DNA of 33,173 nt, from NCBI GenBank assembly GCA_017443265.1, contig JAFSOU010000120.1, forward strand, positions 1 through 33,173, written 5' to 3'. Positions 8,063 to 16,084 of this stretch are shown in pieces. Origin of the DNA: Bacteroidales bacterium (GTDB lineage Bacteria; Bacteroidota; Bacteroidia; Bacteroidales; P3). A program made the position numbers and the translations under genes. Position 1 is the first letter of the stretch; each line of letters begins with the position of its first letter. Under the pieces are notes generated by a model, which was not told the DNA's origin, made no database searches, and saw only the letters and a list, made by a program, of their open reading frames with translations.

Positions 8063-9058
8063 TTATTTGTTTACGATAATCACTGTCATGCCGGGGCGCA
8101 GGTTGGGTATCTCGCTCACCGGACGGGCTTTCACTTCGAAAGTCTTGGCGTCGAATTTGGTGGTGTGCTTGGTGGCGCGCCAAGTGGCGTACGACATCAT
8201 GGCTTTCATGAAAGTGATTTTGGCTTTGTAGGTTTCGTCGCCAAGGGCGGGCACCTGTATGGTGATTTCCGTGCCTACGGTCATGTCTTTCAGCTGGTCC
8301 TCGCGTACGTTGAAGGTAAACCAGATGTCTTTCAAATCCACTATGCTCATTATCGGGGAGCCGGAGCCCACCAGTTCGCCCACTTTCGGGAAACGTTCGG
8401 TAACTTCGCCATCGACGGGCGAAACGAGGTTTATTTCGTCGAGGTAGGAGGTAACCTCCGACACGGCTCCTTCGGCACGTTCCACCAAGGCTTGTGCTGC
8501 CATGATGTCCTCGCGCTGGGCGCCGTTCAAGGCCATGTCGTACTGTGTCTTGGCAGCGTCGGCAGTAGCCAAAGCGGCTTTGTACTGGGCTTCCACCTCG
8601 TCGCGTTTCTGCTGCGGGATGACGTTTTTCTCGTACAGCGTCTGCACGCGGTCGAAGGATTTTTTGGTGATGTCCACACCCACTTGGGCTTTCTGGTACA
8701 GAGCCAAGGCTCCGGCAATTTGTTCCTTGCGGGCGCCGGCGTGGGCTTTGGCGTTCTGTGCCGAGGCGGCTTTCTTGGCGGCCTGTGCCTGTGCCAGCTT
8801 GGCCTGTATTTCAGGGCTGTTGATAAATACAAGGGTGTCGCCTTTCTTCACATGGTCGCCCTCTTCGAAATAATATTCCTCGATACGTCCCGGCAGTTTT
8901 CCCGACACGCGGTATTCCGTGGCTTCGGTCTCACCGTAAATCACATCGCTGTCCTTGTCGTAAAGGAATATGCCTATTATCATCACCAGAATGACAATGA
9001 TTCCGATGGCTACCAAACCACGCCACAAATTGGCTTTTCTTCTTTTTGTGCTGTTCAT
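8063..9058 (-). CDS. HlyD-family periplasmic adaptor (membrane fusion protein)
   Basis: A 331-residue adaptor linking the inner-membrane permeases to the TolC-like channel. It has one N-terminal membrane helix (about 14-33, LVAIGIIVILVMIIGIFLY), a biotinyl/lipoyl-like half (KLPGRIEEYYFEEGDHVKKGD), a long Ala/Gln/Lys-rich coiled-coil hairpin at about 90-200, the second lipoyl half (VSPVDGEVTERFPKVGELVGSG) and a beta-barrel domain. It lies 20 bp downstream of the TolC-like gene and 21 bp upstream of the first permease. Confidence 0.93.
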   Translation of the reverse strand: MNSTKRRKANLWRGLVAIGIIVILVMIIGIFLYDKDSDVIYGETEATEYRVSGKLPGRIEEYYFEEGDHVKKGDTLVFINSPEIQAKLAQAQAAKKAASAQNAKAHAGARKEQIAGALALYQKAQVGVDITKKSFDRVQTLYEKNVIPQQKRDEVEAQYKAALATADAAKTQYDMALNGAQREDIMAAQALVERAEGAVSEVTSYLDEINLVSPVDGEVTERFPKVGELVGSGSPIMSIVDLKDIWFTFNVREDQLKDMTVGTEITIQVPALGDETYKAKITFMKAMMSYATWRATKHTTKFDAKTFEVKARPVSEIPNLRPGMTVIIVNK

Positions 9059-9078
9059 TGTATTATGAGTTTATTTTT

Positions 9079-10545
9079 TTATTCTACTGTTGATGTCTGT
9101 TTTTCGCCTAAAGCCCTGTTAAGGTATAGGTCGTTGATTTTTAGCTCTATGGCTGCGTCTATTTTCTCCGAGAAGGCTTTCATCCAAGCTGTCTGGGCGC
9201 CCATCAGGTCGCTGGCGCCAAGCACTCCTTCGTCGAAGGCGGCTTGTGCCAGACGCAGGTTTTCTTCGGCGCTTTGTATGCTGCTTTCGGCCTGTAGGTA
9301 GTTTTTCATCGACACAAGGCGCTGTTGCGACACTTGAGTTACCTGCAGTTTTATCAGCTCCTTGGCCTGTTCGGTCTGGTATTCCACCTCGCGCTGTTTC
9401 GATTTGGCCAGTTTCATGGAGTGGAAACTGGTGGGGTGTGCCAACGGGAAATTAACCATCACGCCGCCGTAGAACATGCCGCCGAACTCTTTCTCGAAGC
9501 CGTTGAGCAGGTTGGGGTTGGAGATGAGGTATCCGCCGTTGGCCACAATGTTGGGCATGAAAGTGGAGCGTGCCACGTTCACACCTTCTTTGCCTATTAT
9601 CTGTGCCTGTTGCAGCATCTGCATCTCGGTGCGTTTTTGGTACACCTGTTCCATATCGATGGCTGTGTCGGCAAGCACGGGCAGGTTGTCGAGGTCGGCG
9701 TCCTCCACCGTAAAGTCGCTGTCGATGGGCATTCCGCAGAGCTGCGCCAGTGCCATTTTTGCAAGGGCAAGTCCGTTCTCGGCTTTGGTGAGCGACATCT
9801 GTGCCTCGTTGAGTTTCACCTGCACTTTCAGCAGGTCGCCGCGAGTGGCCACTCCGGCATCCACCATCTCGCCAACGTTGTGGTAAAGGGTGTCGAGCAA
9901 CTTGCAGTAGTCCTTGGCCAGACGGTATTTGTTCTCCACCGAAACCACACGCCAGTAGTATTCGTCCACCTGTATTTCGAGGTCTTCCACAGCTTTGTCG
10001 TATTCAAGGTCTTTCACCTCGGCGTTGGCGGAAGCTATCTTGTAAAGCGAAATCAGTTTGCCGCCCATAAATATGGGTTGCGTAACGCTCACCATGCCGG
10101 CGTAGATGGCACGGGTATCGGTGCTCAGGTCATCGACAAGGCCTTGTCCCACACCGTCGATGCGTCCGCTGATGTTGTGAACAAGGTTGGTATTGGCCAA
10201 ATAGTTGGCAATGTAGTTGGAAATGGTGCCGTTGCCAATGCGGTCCAAAACGCCGTTGGTGATGTTGGTGCCCATGTTGCTGAGGTTGTTCTGCTGCTGG
10301 TCGCTCAAAAGCTGCACCGAGCGGCTGCTCCACAAGGCCGCACCGTTGGCGGTGAGCTTGGGGAGGAACTGGTCGAAAGCCATCTGGCGCATTGCCTCGG
10401 CTTGCGTTTTCTTCTCGTTGGAGATAAGCAACTCCTTGTTGGCTTTTACGGCCTGCTGGCGACAGTAGTCGAGCGACAGCCGCTCCTGCGCCGTGGCGGA
10501 AAGCATGGCAGTTAGTACGGTTATTACTGCAATGGTCTTTTTCAT
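9079..10545 (-). CDS. TolC-family outer-membrane efflux protein
   Basis: A 488-residue outer-membrane channel and the first gene of the efflux operon. A signal peptide is visible (MKKTIAVITVLTAMLSATAQ, cleavage after about residue 20). Two long helical regions with the outer-membrane efflux repeat follow, for example RLSLDYCRQQAVKANKELLISN and later VARSTFMPNIVANGGYLIS. Length and layout are normal for the family. The divergent AraC gene and a set of TGTCA repeats lie immediately upstream. Confidence 0.93.
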   Translation of the reverse strand: MKKTIAVITVLTAMLSATAQERLSLDYCRQQAVKANKELLISNEKKTQAEAMRQMAFDQFLPKLTANGAALWSSRSVQLLSDQQQNNLSNMGTNITNGVLDRIGNGTISNYIANYLANTNLVHNISGRIDGVGQGLVDDLSTDTRAIYAGMVSVTQPIFMGGKLISLYKIASANAEVKDLEYDKAVEDLEIQVDEYYWRVVSVENKYRLAKDYCKLLDTLYHNVGEMVDAGVATRGDLLKVQVKLNEAQMSLTKAENGLALAKMALAQLCGMPIDSDFTVEDADLDNLPVLADTAIDMEQVYQKRTEMQMLQQAQIIGKEGVNVARSTFMPNIVANGGYLISNPNLLNGFEKEFGGMFYGGVMVNFPLAHPTSFHSMKLAKSKQREVEYQTEQAKELIKLQVTQVSQQRLVSMKNYLQAESSIQSAEENLRLAQAAFDEGVLGASDLMGAQTAWMKAFSEKIDAAIELKINDLYLNRALGEKQTSTVE

Positions 10546-10671
10546 CTGTTATTTTCCGTTATTTTTTGTTTTAAAAAAGAGAATACGACTTTTTTTTTTC
10601 AAAAATTATACTACAGATGCCGTTTTTTACGTTTTTATGCAAATTTTTCGACCTTTTGACCAAATGTGCCA

Positions 10672-10715
10672 AAGTGTCAGATGAGAAATGTCAGTGTCAT
10701 AAACTTGAAATGTCA
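10672..10715. promoter_or_regulatory. TGTCA direct repeats in the tolC/araC divergent region
   Basis: The interval contains AAGTGTCA (10672-10679), AAATGTCA (10686-10693), GTGTCA (10694-10699) and AAATGTCA (10708-10715). The two perfect AAATGTCA copies are 22 bp apart, about two helical turns. Direct repeats on one face between an AraC gene and its divergent operon are a plausible operator; the assignment is inference. Confidence 0.5.
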
Positions 10716-10734
10716 AAAAAACAGACAGTTGTAA

Positions 10735-11628
10735 ATGGAACAGAATATTGTTGATATAGAAACACTTAGACGTGTTATAATAGAACGTAACGAGCAAAAT
10801 CATATAGAACTGATTACCAATAAGATAGCTGTTGTGGGCGATTTGCAGATGGATAAGTTTGCCAACATCATGCAGGTGGATATGTGGGCTTTCGTGCTTT
10901 GTCTTTCAGGTACTTGCCGACTGACGTTGAATCACGAGGTTTATGATATTCAGCGCGGCTCGATTTTGGTTTATCAGCCCAATCAGAAGTTCAAAATGGA
11001 ACAATTTTCGTCCGACTGCACCGGAAAAATACTTTTTGTTACGGGCGAGCTGGTCGATGAGTCGTTGGCCAAGATAACCGACATTTTCAATTTTTTGCTC
11101 TATGTGGAGGCTAATCCCTGTGTACAACTCACCGAAAGTCAGTGTGATATGTTTCTTAAGTACGGTCAGCTGATTTTGCTCAAGGCTGGAGATGCCAACA
11201 ACCTTTTTTACCGCGAGGTGTCGAACAATTTGATGATGGCGCTTTTTTTCGAGGTTTTCAATATCTATAGCCAGAATCTTATCAGCCGCAGCTCGTTCAA
11301 GGCCAGCCGCGATTTTGTGTTCGAGCGTTTCCTGCAGCTTGTGGGCAAACACTATGCGCACGAGCGTTCCATCAAATATTACGCCGGACTGATGGGCCTT
11401 TCGCCAAAATACCTTTCGCAGATATGCTACCGAGTGTCGGGACGTCATGCAGGCGTTTGGATTGACCGCTTTGTGGTGGCCAAGGCCAAAAGTCTGTTGC
11501 TCGACACAAACCTCACCATTCAGCAGATTGCCAATGAGTTGAATTTCGCAAACCAGTCGTTTTTCGGCAAATTTTTCAGCAAGCATGTGGGGCAAAGTCC
11601 AAGCAATTTCCGCAAATGTTGCCGTTGA
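10735..11628 (+). CDS. AraC-family transcriptional regulator
   Basis: A 297-residue regulator. The N-terminal ~190 residues are a cupin-like sensing domain (ALCLSGTCRLTLNHEVY..IQRGSILVYQPNQ in outline). The C-terminal ~90 residues are a two-HTH AraC DNA-binding domain, with MGLSPKYLSQICYRVSG in the first HTH and the conserved second HTH through ANELNFANQSFFGKFFSKHVGQSP. It is divergent from the TolC/HlyD/permease operon with a gap of about 190 bp, so it most likely controls that operon. Confidence 0.92.
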   Translation: MEQNIVDIETLRRVIIERNEQNHIELITNKIAVVGDLQMDKFANIMQVDMWAFVLCLSGTCRLTLNHEVYDIQRGSILVYQPNQKFKMEQFSSDCTGKILFVTGELVDESLAKITDIFNFLLYVEANPCVQLTESQCDMFLKYGQLILLKAGDANNLFYREVSNNLMMALFFEVFNIYSQNLISRSSFKASRDFVFERFLQLVGKHYAHERSIKYYAGLMGLSPKYLSQICYRVSGRHAGVWIDRFVVAKAKSLLLDTNLTIQQIANELNFANQSFFGKFFSKHVGQSPSNFRKCCR

Positions 11629-11787
11629 AAAAAAATGCCATAGTTTGGCCTTCCGGGTGGGCGGTGACCGTCAGAAAAGGTGTGTATTGGCGCTTCGGCG
11701 ACCGCTGTTTGTCGTTGTTTATCAATAATATGAGTCCTGCCTTGAAATAAACCCCTTCTGGCAGTTCGTATTTTCGAAAAAAAAATG

Positions 11788-11795
11788 TATCTTTG
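11788..11795 (+). promoter_or_regulatory. -7 box upstream of the SPFH gene
   Basis: TATCTTTG fits TAnnTTTG. A TTC at 11765-11767, 20 bp upstream, is a one-mismatch -33. It lies about 30 bp before the ATG at 11826. Confidence 0.55.
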
Positions 11796-11825
11796 CAAAA
11801 CATTAACAGTATAAAATAAAGCCTT

Positions 11826-13343
11826 ATGAACAGCAGTACAATTATCATTATCGTAGCAGTGGCGGTGGTTATACTATTCGTCATCCTTATTTCTTATATC
11901 AAAGCCCCGCCCTCAGTTGCATACATTGTGTCGGGCATCAATCGCAAGCCACGTATATATATAGGTAAAGGCGGTTTGCGAGTTCCGTTGTTCGAGCGTC
12001 TCGACAAGGTGTTTCTGGGCCAAGTTACAGCCGACATCCGCACAAGCCGCACCGTGCCCACAAACGACTTTATCAACGTAAATGTGGACGCTGTGGCCAA
12101 AATACAAGTTATACCCGATATCGAAGGGGTTAGGCTGGCTGCCAAAAACTTCCTTAATATGAGCGGTGTGGAAATCTCCAAGCAGGTGCAGGACTCGCTT
12201 GAGGGCAATATGCGTGAGGTGATAGGTTCCCTGTCGTTGCGCGACATCAACATCAACCGCGACAAGTTTTCCGACGAAATAATGTCTAAAGCCCAGAAGG
12301 ACATGGAGGCTTTGGGCCTGCGCATCATATCGTGCAACATACAGAACGTTACCGACGAGAAGAACCTTATAGAGGACCTCGGAGCCGACAACACATGGAC
12401 CATACGCAAACAGGCCAAGATAAACAAGGCCAATGCCGAGCGCGACATAGCCATGGCCGAAGCCGAAGCCCAGCGCGAGGCCAACGACGCTCAGGTGGAC
12501 TCGCAAACACAGATTGCCATACGCCAGAACGAGCTGGCGGTGAAACGCTCGGAACTCACCATCATCGAGCAGACCAAGAAAGCCGACGCCGACGCGGCTT
12601 ACGAAATACAGCGTCAGGAACAGCAAAAAACCATCAACACCAAAACCGTTGATGCCCAGATAGAACAGACAATGCGCGAGCAGGTGCTTACCGCCGAACG
12701 CGTTAAAATTCGTGAGAACGAACTCAACGCCGAAGTGAAGAAACAGTCCGACGCCAACAAGTATCAGGTGGAGCTTAAAGCCGCCGCCGACCTTGAACAG
12801 AGCAAGCGACAAGCCGAAGCCGAGGCATACAGGGCGCAGCAGGAAGCTCAGGCAAAAATAGCCTTGGCCGAAGCCAAGAAACAGGCCATGGTGCTCGAGG
12901 CCGAAGGTATCAAAGCCACCGGCGAGGCCGAAGCGTACAAGATACAATGCGCCGGTGAGGCCGAGGCCATAGCCATAGAGAAAAAAGGTCTGGCCGAAGC
13001 CGAGGCAATGCGCAAAAAAGCCGAGGCTTACGAACGCTACGGACAGGCGGCCATACTCGACATGATGGTGAAAATCATCCCCGACGTGGCAGGGTCTGTC
13101 TCGCAACCCATCAGCGCCATCAAAAACATGAACGTTTACGGCACTTCGGGCAGCGATGCCGCATCGGTTTCGGGTATCGTGCCTTCGGTGATAAAACAGT
13201 CGTTCGACGTTATCGAGAGCGCCACGGGCGTTAACATGTCCGACATAGTACGGGCCAACACCATCGAAGCCAAGACAACCCGCAATGTCAACCTCGACGC
13301 CGATACCGACGTGGACATCAACGTTACCAAAAAAGAAAAATAA
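11826..13343 (+). CDS. SPFH/flotillin-like membrane protein
   Basis: A 505-residue protein with an N-terminal membrane helix (about 5-25, IIIIVAVAVVILFVILISYI), an SPFH/band-7 domain at roughly 30-190 (KGGLRVPLFERLDKVFLGQ; DFINVNVDAVAKIQV), then a long Glu/Ala/Lys/Gln-rich coiled coil (about 195-420) with EAEA repeats, and a shorter C-terminal region. This is the flotillin (YuaG/FloT) plan: membrane-microdomain scaffolds that oligomerise. The next genes encode a CNNM-like protein and a DUF456 protein; a strong hairpin separates it from them. Confidence 0.9.
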   Translation: MNSSTIIIIVAVAVVILFVILISYIKAPPSVAYIVSGINRKPRIYIGKGGLRVPLFERLDKVFLGQVTADIRTSRTVPTNDFINVNVDAVAKIQVIPDIEGVRLAAKNFLNMSGVEISKQVQDSLEGNMREVIGSLSLRDININRDKFSDEIMSKAQKDMEALGLRIISCNIQNVTDEKNLIEDLGADNTWTIRKQAKINKANAERDIAMAEAEAQREANDAQVDSQTQIAIRQNELAVKRSELTIIEQTKKADADAAYEIQRQEQQKTINTKTVDAQIEQTMREQVLTAERVKIRENELNAEVKKQSDANKYQVELKAAADLEQSKRQAEAEAYRAQQEAQAKIALAEAKKQAMVLEAEGIKATGEAEAYKIQCAGEAEAIAIEKKGLAEAEAMRKKAEAYERYGQAAILDMMVKIIPDVAGSVSQPISAIKNMNVYGTSGSDAASVSGIVPSVIKQSFDVIESATGVNMSDIVRANTIEAKTTRNVNLDADTDVDINVTKKEK

Positions 13344-13375
13344 AACAGGCCGTCGTACCTGTCCAGCATTTGCCA

Positions 13376-13410
13376 CACGAGCGGGATCCTCCTTGCGGAT
13401 TCCGCTCGTG
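13376..13410 (+). other. 14-bp hairpin between SPFH and CNNM genes
   Basis: CACGAGCGGGATCC (13376-13389) pairs with GGATTCCGCTCGTG (13397-13410) around a 7-nt loop, with one G-T pair. No T-run follows on the plus strand (an A-run does), so it is not a classical terminator. It could slow transcription, stabilise the upstream mRNA end or act as a weak terminator. Confidence 0.55.
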
Positions 13411-13470
13411 CCGGTTAAAAAAAAAGTACTAAAATGCAAAAAAGTACGTTATAGCAAAAAAAGTTTGTAG

Positions 13471-14556
13471 ATGATATTGCTGATTATATCTTTTGTTCTC
13501 ACGGTGGCACTGTCGTTCATGTGCTCTATTATGGAGTCGGTGCTCCTGAGCACCACATTCCCCTTTATCGAGCAGCAGAAACAGAACGGTGTGCACGGGG
13601 CATACCGCCTGCATTACTACAAGGAACACTCCGGCCGCTCTTTGGCGGCCATACTGTCGCTCAACACCATTGCCAACACCATAGGCGCGTCGGTGGTGGG
13701 CGTGCAGGCCACGGATGTGTTCGGCGAGGCGTACTACGGCGTGGTGTCGGCACTGCTCACCATTTTTATCCTTGTTTGTTCGGAGATAATACCCAAGTCG
13801 ATAGGCACCAAATACTGGCGCTCGCTGGCACTCAATGTGGCGAGGATACTTTCCGTGCTAACTGTGGTAATGTATCCTTTCACCGTTTTGTCGGAGCTGA
13901 TAACGCGTAATATAGCCACAAAGGACAAGGAGGAGAATTTCAGCCGCGAGGAGATTTCTGCCCTCGCCAACCTTGGCGCCAAGGAGGGTGTTTTCGAAGA
14001 ATCGGAAAACCGCATCCTGCAAAACCTGCTGAGACTCCGTAATGTGCGCGTCGACGACGTGATGACTCCCCGCACCGTGATGGTGGCCTGCCAGCAGGAC
14101 GAGACGGTGGGGCGCTTTCTCGCCGACAAACGGGTGCTGCATTTCTCGCGCATACCCCTTTACGACAAGTCGCCCGACGACATCGACGGATATGTGCTGC
14201 GATACGACCTCAGCGACCGACTCGACAGCAAAAAGCTGAAACGTCAGGTGAAATCCTTCAAACGCCCGTTTATGAATATCTATCAGTATTCCAATTTGTT
14301 GAAGACTTGGGAGCTGATGCTGAAAAACAAGGAGCAGATTGCCCTTGTGGTGAGCGAATACGGCGGAGTGGAGGGACTTATCACCGTGGAGGACATAGTG
14401 GAGACCATACTCGGACTTGAGATTATCGACGAGCGCGACAGCAACGTGGATATGCAGGAGATGGCGCGCCAACGCTGGCAACGGCGTCAGGCCAAATACA
14501 AACTGCATGTGAGCGACGCATCGCCCAACAACGAACCCGAAGCAACACAGCAATGA
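13471..14556 (+). CDS. CNNM/CorC-family membrane protein with CBS pair
   Basis: A 361-residue protein with a CNNM (DUF21) membrane domain in the first ~140 residues (four hydrophobic segments; conserved SEIIPKSIGTKYW) and a CBS-domain pair at about 190-310 (VDDVMTPRTVMVACQQDETV; SEYGGVEGLITVEDIVETILG). The usual C-terminal CorC_HlyC domain is absent: the protein ends in a short basic and acidic tail, which is a normal shorter variant. Members are linked to Mg/Co efflux or magnesium homeostasis. The stop overlaps the next gene's ATG by 4 bp. Confidence 0.88.
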   Translation: MILLIISFVLTVALSFMCSIMESVLLSTTFPFIEQQKQNGVHGAYRLHYYKEHSGRSLAAILSLNTIANTIGASVVGVQATDVFGEAYYGVVSALLTIFILVCSEIIPKSIGTKYWRSLALNVARILSVLTVVMYPFTVLSELITRNIATKDKEENFSREEISALANLGAKEGVFEESENRILQNLLRLRNVRVDDVMTPRTVMVACQQDETVGRFLADKRVLHFSRIPLYDKSPDDIDGYVLRYDLSDRLDSKKLKRQVKSFKRPFMNIYQYSNLLKTWELMLKNKEQIALVVSEYGGVEGLITVEDIVETILGLEIIDERDSNVDMQEMARQRWQRRQAKYKLHVSDASPNNEPEATQQ

Positions 14557-15059
14557 GCACATATATAATAATAGGAATAGTTTTTGTTCTGGCCATTTTC
14601 GGCATTATAGGCGCAATAATACCCGGCATTCCCGGCCCGCCGGTGAGTTTCGTAGGCTTTCTGGTAGCATGGCTCTGCCTCGACAACGATTTTTCGTACT
14701 GGTACATAATAGTTACGGGGGTGCTGGCGGCCGTCATCACCGTGCTCGACTATTATATGCCGGTATGGGGTACAAAGAAATTCCATGGCACCAAGTCGGG
14801 ACAGTGGGGGAGTACTATCGGTCTGATAGTGAGCATATTTGTGCTGCCGTGGATGGGGATAACCATAGGACCTTTCGGCATTCTTGGTATGTTGCTGGGA
14901 CCATTCTTGGGAGCACTTATCGGCGAACTGATAGCCAAAAACAATAAAAACGCTTTCAAATCGGCCTTGGGCTCCTTTGTGGGATTCCTGTTGGGAACAT
15001 TCGTGAAATTTGTGTATTGCATTGTTATTATGGTGTTTATAATAAAAATCGTGTTTTGA
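14553..15059 (+). CDS. DUF456 family membrane protein
   Basis: A 168-residue hydrophobic protein with about five membrane segments. Gly/Pro-rich loops GAIIPGIPGPPVSF and LLGPFLGALIGELIAKN, then KSALGSFVGFLLGT, match the DUF456 pattern; these Gly-rich stretches resemble glycine-zipper segments. Function unknown. It is coupled to the CNNM-like gene through an ATGA overlap. Confidence 0.82.
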   Translation: MSTYIIIGIVFVLAIFGIIGAIIPGIPGPPVSFVGFLVAWLCLDNDFSYWYIIVTGVLAAVITVLDYYMPVWGTKKFHGTKSGQWGSTIGLIVSIFVLPWMGITIGPFGILGMLLGPFLGALIGELIAKNNKNAFKSALGSFVGFLLGTFVKFVYCIVIMVFIIKIVF

Positions 15060-15105
15060 AAAAAATATTTCCTAACCAAACTAAGTCTGTTTCGGAAAAA
15101 AAGTG

Positions 15106-15113
15106 TAACTTTG
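15106..15113 (+). promoter_or_regulatory. -7 box upstream of the T9SS protein
   Basis: TAACTTTG fits TAnnTTTG and lies about 35 bp before the ATG at 15148. No convincing TTG is seen at -33. Confidence 0.5.
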
Positions 15114-15147
15114 CAAATTCTAACATCAAATAAAAAAAATATACAAT

Positions 15148-15840
15148 ATGAAAAAAGCTTTATTCTTTCTGTCGTTAGTGGCAGTGATGGGAATCTCCAA
15201 CGCCCAAGTAAAATTCATCTACAGCAACGACACCATCAATGGCGACACTGTTACGGCTATGATAGATCCGCTTGCCGACGAAATAACGTTTGCAGTGGAT
15301 ATTGCAAACCTTTCTTCGGCCGATGTGGCATTGACTATTGTTGCCGACAGCACTTCACCCTACATCAACATTTCGGGAATGTGTGCCGGATCGTGCTTCA
15401 CTGGCAGGTCGATAAACTTCACCTTGCCCGGCAATACCGTTTATACCGATTTCCACGCCAATCTTGAAGTAGCTCCGGGTACTCCCAACGGAACTTCGGC
15501 TGTGATTGCTTTCTGCGACCCCTTTATAAATATGCCCAATGTCAATTTCTGGGTTAAATTTGTGGTGCAGAGCTCCTCGGTAGATTTGGCGGAGCAGGCC
15601 TCGCTGCAGCTGTACCCCAATCCCGCCAAGGATTTTGTAACAGTGGCTTGTATCGGCGCCAACCTTTCTTCCAACTCCAAAGTGCAGATAGTGAACGCTT
15701 TGGGTGCTGTGGTGAAAGAAGAGGCAATGACTTCGGAACAGTCGCGCCTAAACGTGAAAGGTATGCCCGCCGGCGTTTACGCCTGCCGCATTGTGGATGG
15801 TTACAACACCGTGGCCGTGAAGAAAATGATTGTGAAATAA
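15148..15840 (+). CDS. Secreted protein with T9SS type A sorting domain
   Basis: A 230-residue exported protein. A signal peptide is visible (MKKALFFLSLVAVMGISNAQ). The middle is a small beta-rich domain with no family I recognise. The last ~80 residues are a type IX secretion C-terminal domain: it opens with LQLYPNPAKDFVTV, has the turn KGMPAGVYACRIVDG and ends KKMIVK. This directs secretion through the outer membrane and anchoring to surface lipopolysaccharide. It shows that the host has a type IX secretion system, restricted to Bacteroidota and relatives. Own promoter and own terminator. Confidence 0.88.
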   Translation: MKKALFFLSLVAVMGISNAQVKFIYSNDTINGDTVTAMIDPLADEITFAVDIANLSSADVALTIVADSTSPYINISGMCAGSCFTGRSINFTLPGNTVYTDFHANLEVAPGTPNGTSAVIAFCDPFINMPNVNFWVKFVVQSSSVDLAEQASLQLYPNPAKDFVTVACIGANLSSNSKVQIVNALGAVVKEEAMTSEQSRLNVKGMPAGVYACRIVDGYNTVAVKKMIVK

Positions 15841-15879
15841 ACAATTGACATATTGTCGGTTACAATCCGACAAAGAGAG

Positions 15880-15914
15880 ATGCGGGGACCAATAAAGGTC
15901 TCCGCATTTTTTTT
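15880..15914 (+). terminator. Intrinsic terminator after the T9SS protein
   Basis: ATGCGGGGACC (15880-15890) pairs with GGTCTCCGCAT (15897-15907), with one G-T pair and loop AATAAA, followed by eight T. A smaller hairpin, TTGTCGG / CCGACAA (15853-15873), precedes it. Confidence 0.85.
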
Positions 15915-16084
15915 CAACAATCCAAATGAATAACTTTTTGCCAGATTGTAAGACAGTCAGTTAACCTAAATTGTTGAATAAATGTTTATAACTTGAAAAA
16001 ATCGTATCGAAATGTGTGGTAATTTTGGCATTGCAGAAAACGACTTGATAGTATTATTTAAATAATTGAATCTGTTGATTTTAT

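Noticed and set aside
8051..10515. Two long plus-strand open frames (8051-9301, 9325-10515) opposite the HlyD and TolC genes
   Set aside because: Both are complements of well-supported genes; the products are Gly/Val/His-rich and have no domains or plausible starts.
11913..13439. 508-codon open frame on the minus strand opposite the SPFH gene
   Set aside because: It is a shadow of the plus-strand gene, whose SPFH domain, coiled coil and promoter are clear. The minus product is a low-complexity Gly/Phe/Leu/His sequence without domains.
16020..16027. TAATTTTG as nrdJ promoter -7 box
   Set aside because: The -7 match is perfect, but the nearest TTG (15993-15995) is 24 bp upstream, outside the usual 19-21 bp, so I did not list it as a promoter.
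15915..16084. Cobalamin riboswitch before nrdJ
   Set aside because: I looked for a B12-box and the long structured leader expected of this class and found neither. The gap after the preceding terminator is only about 170 bp and AT-rich.
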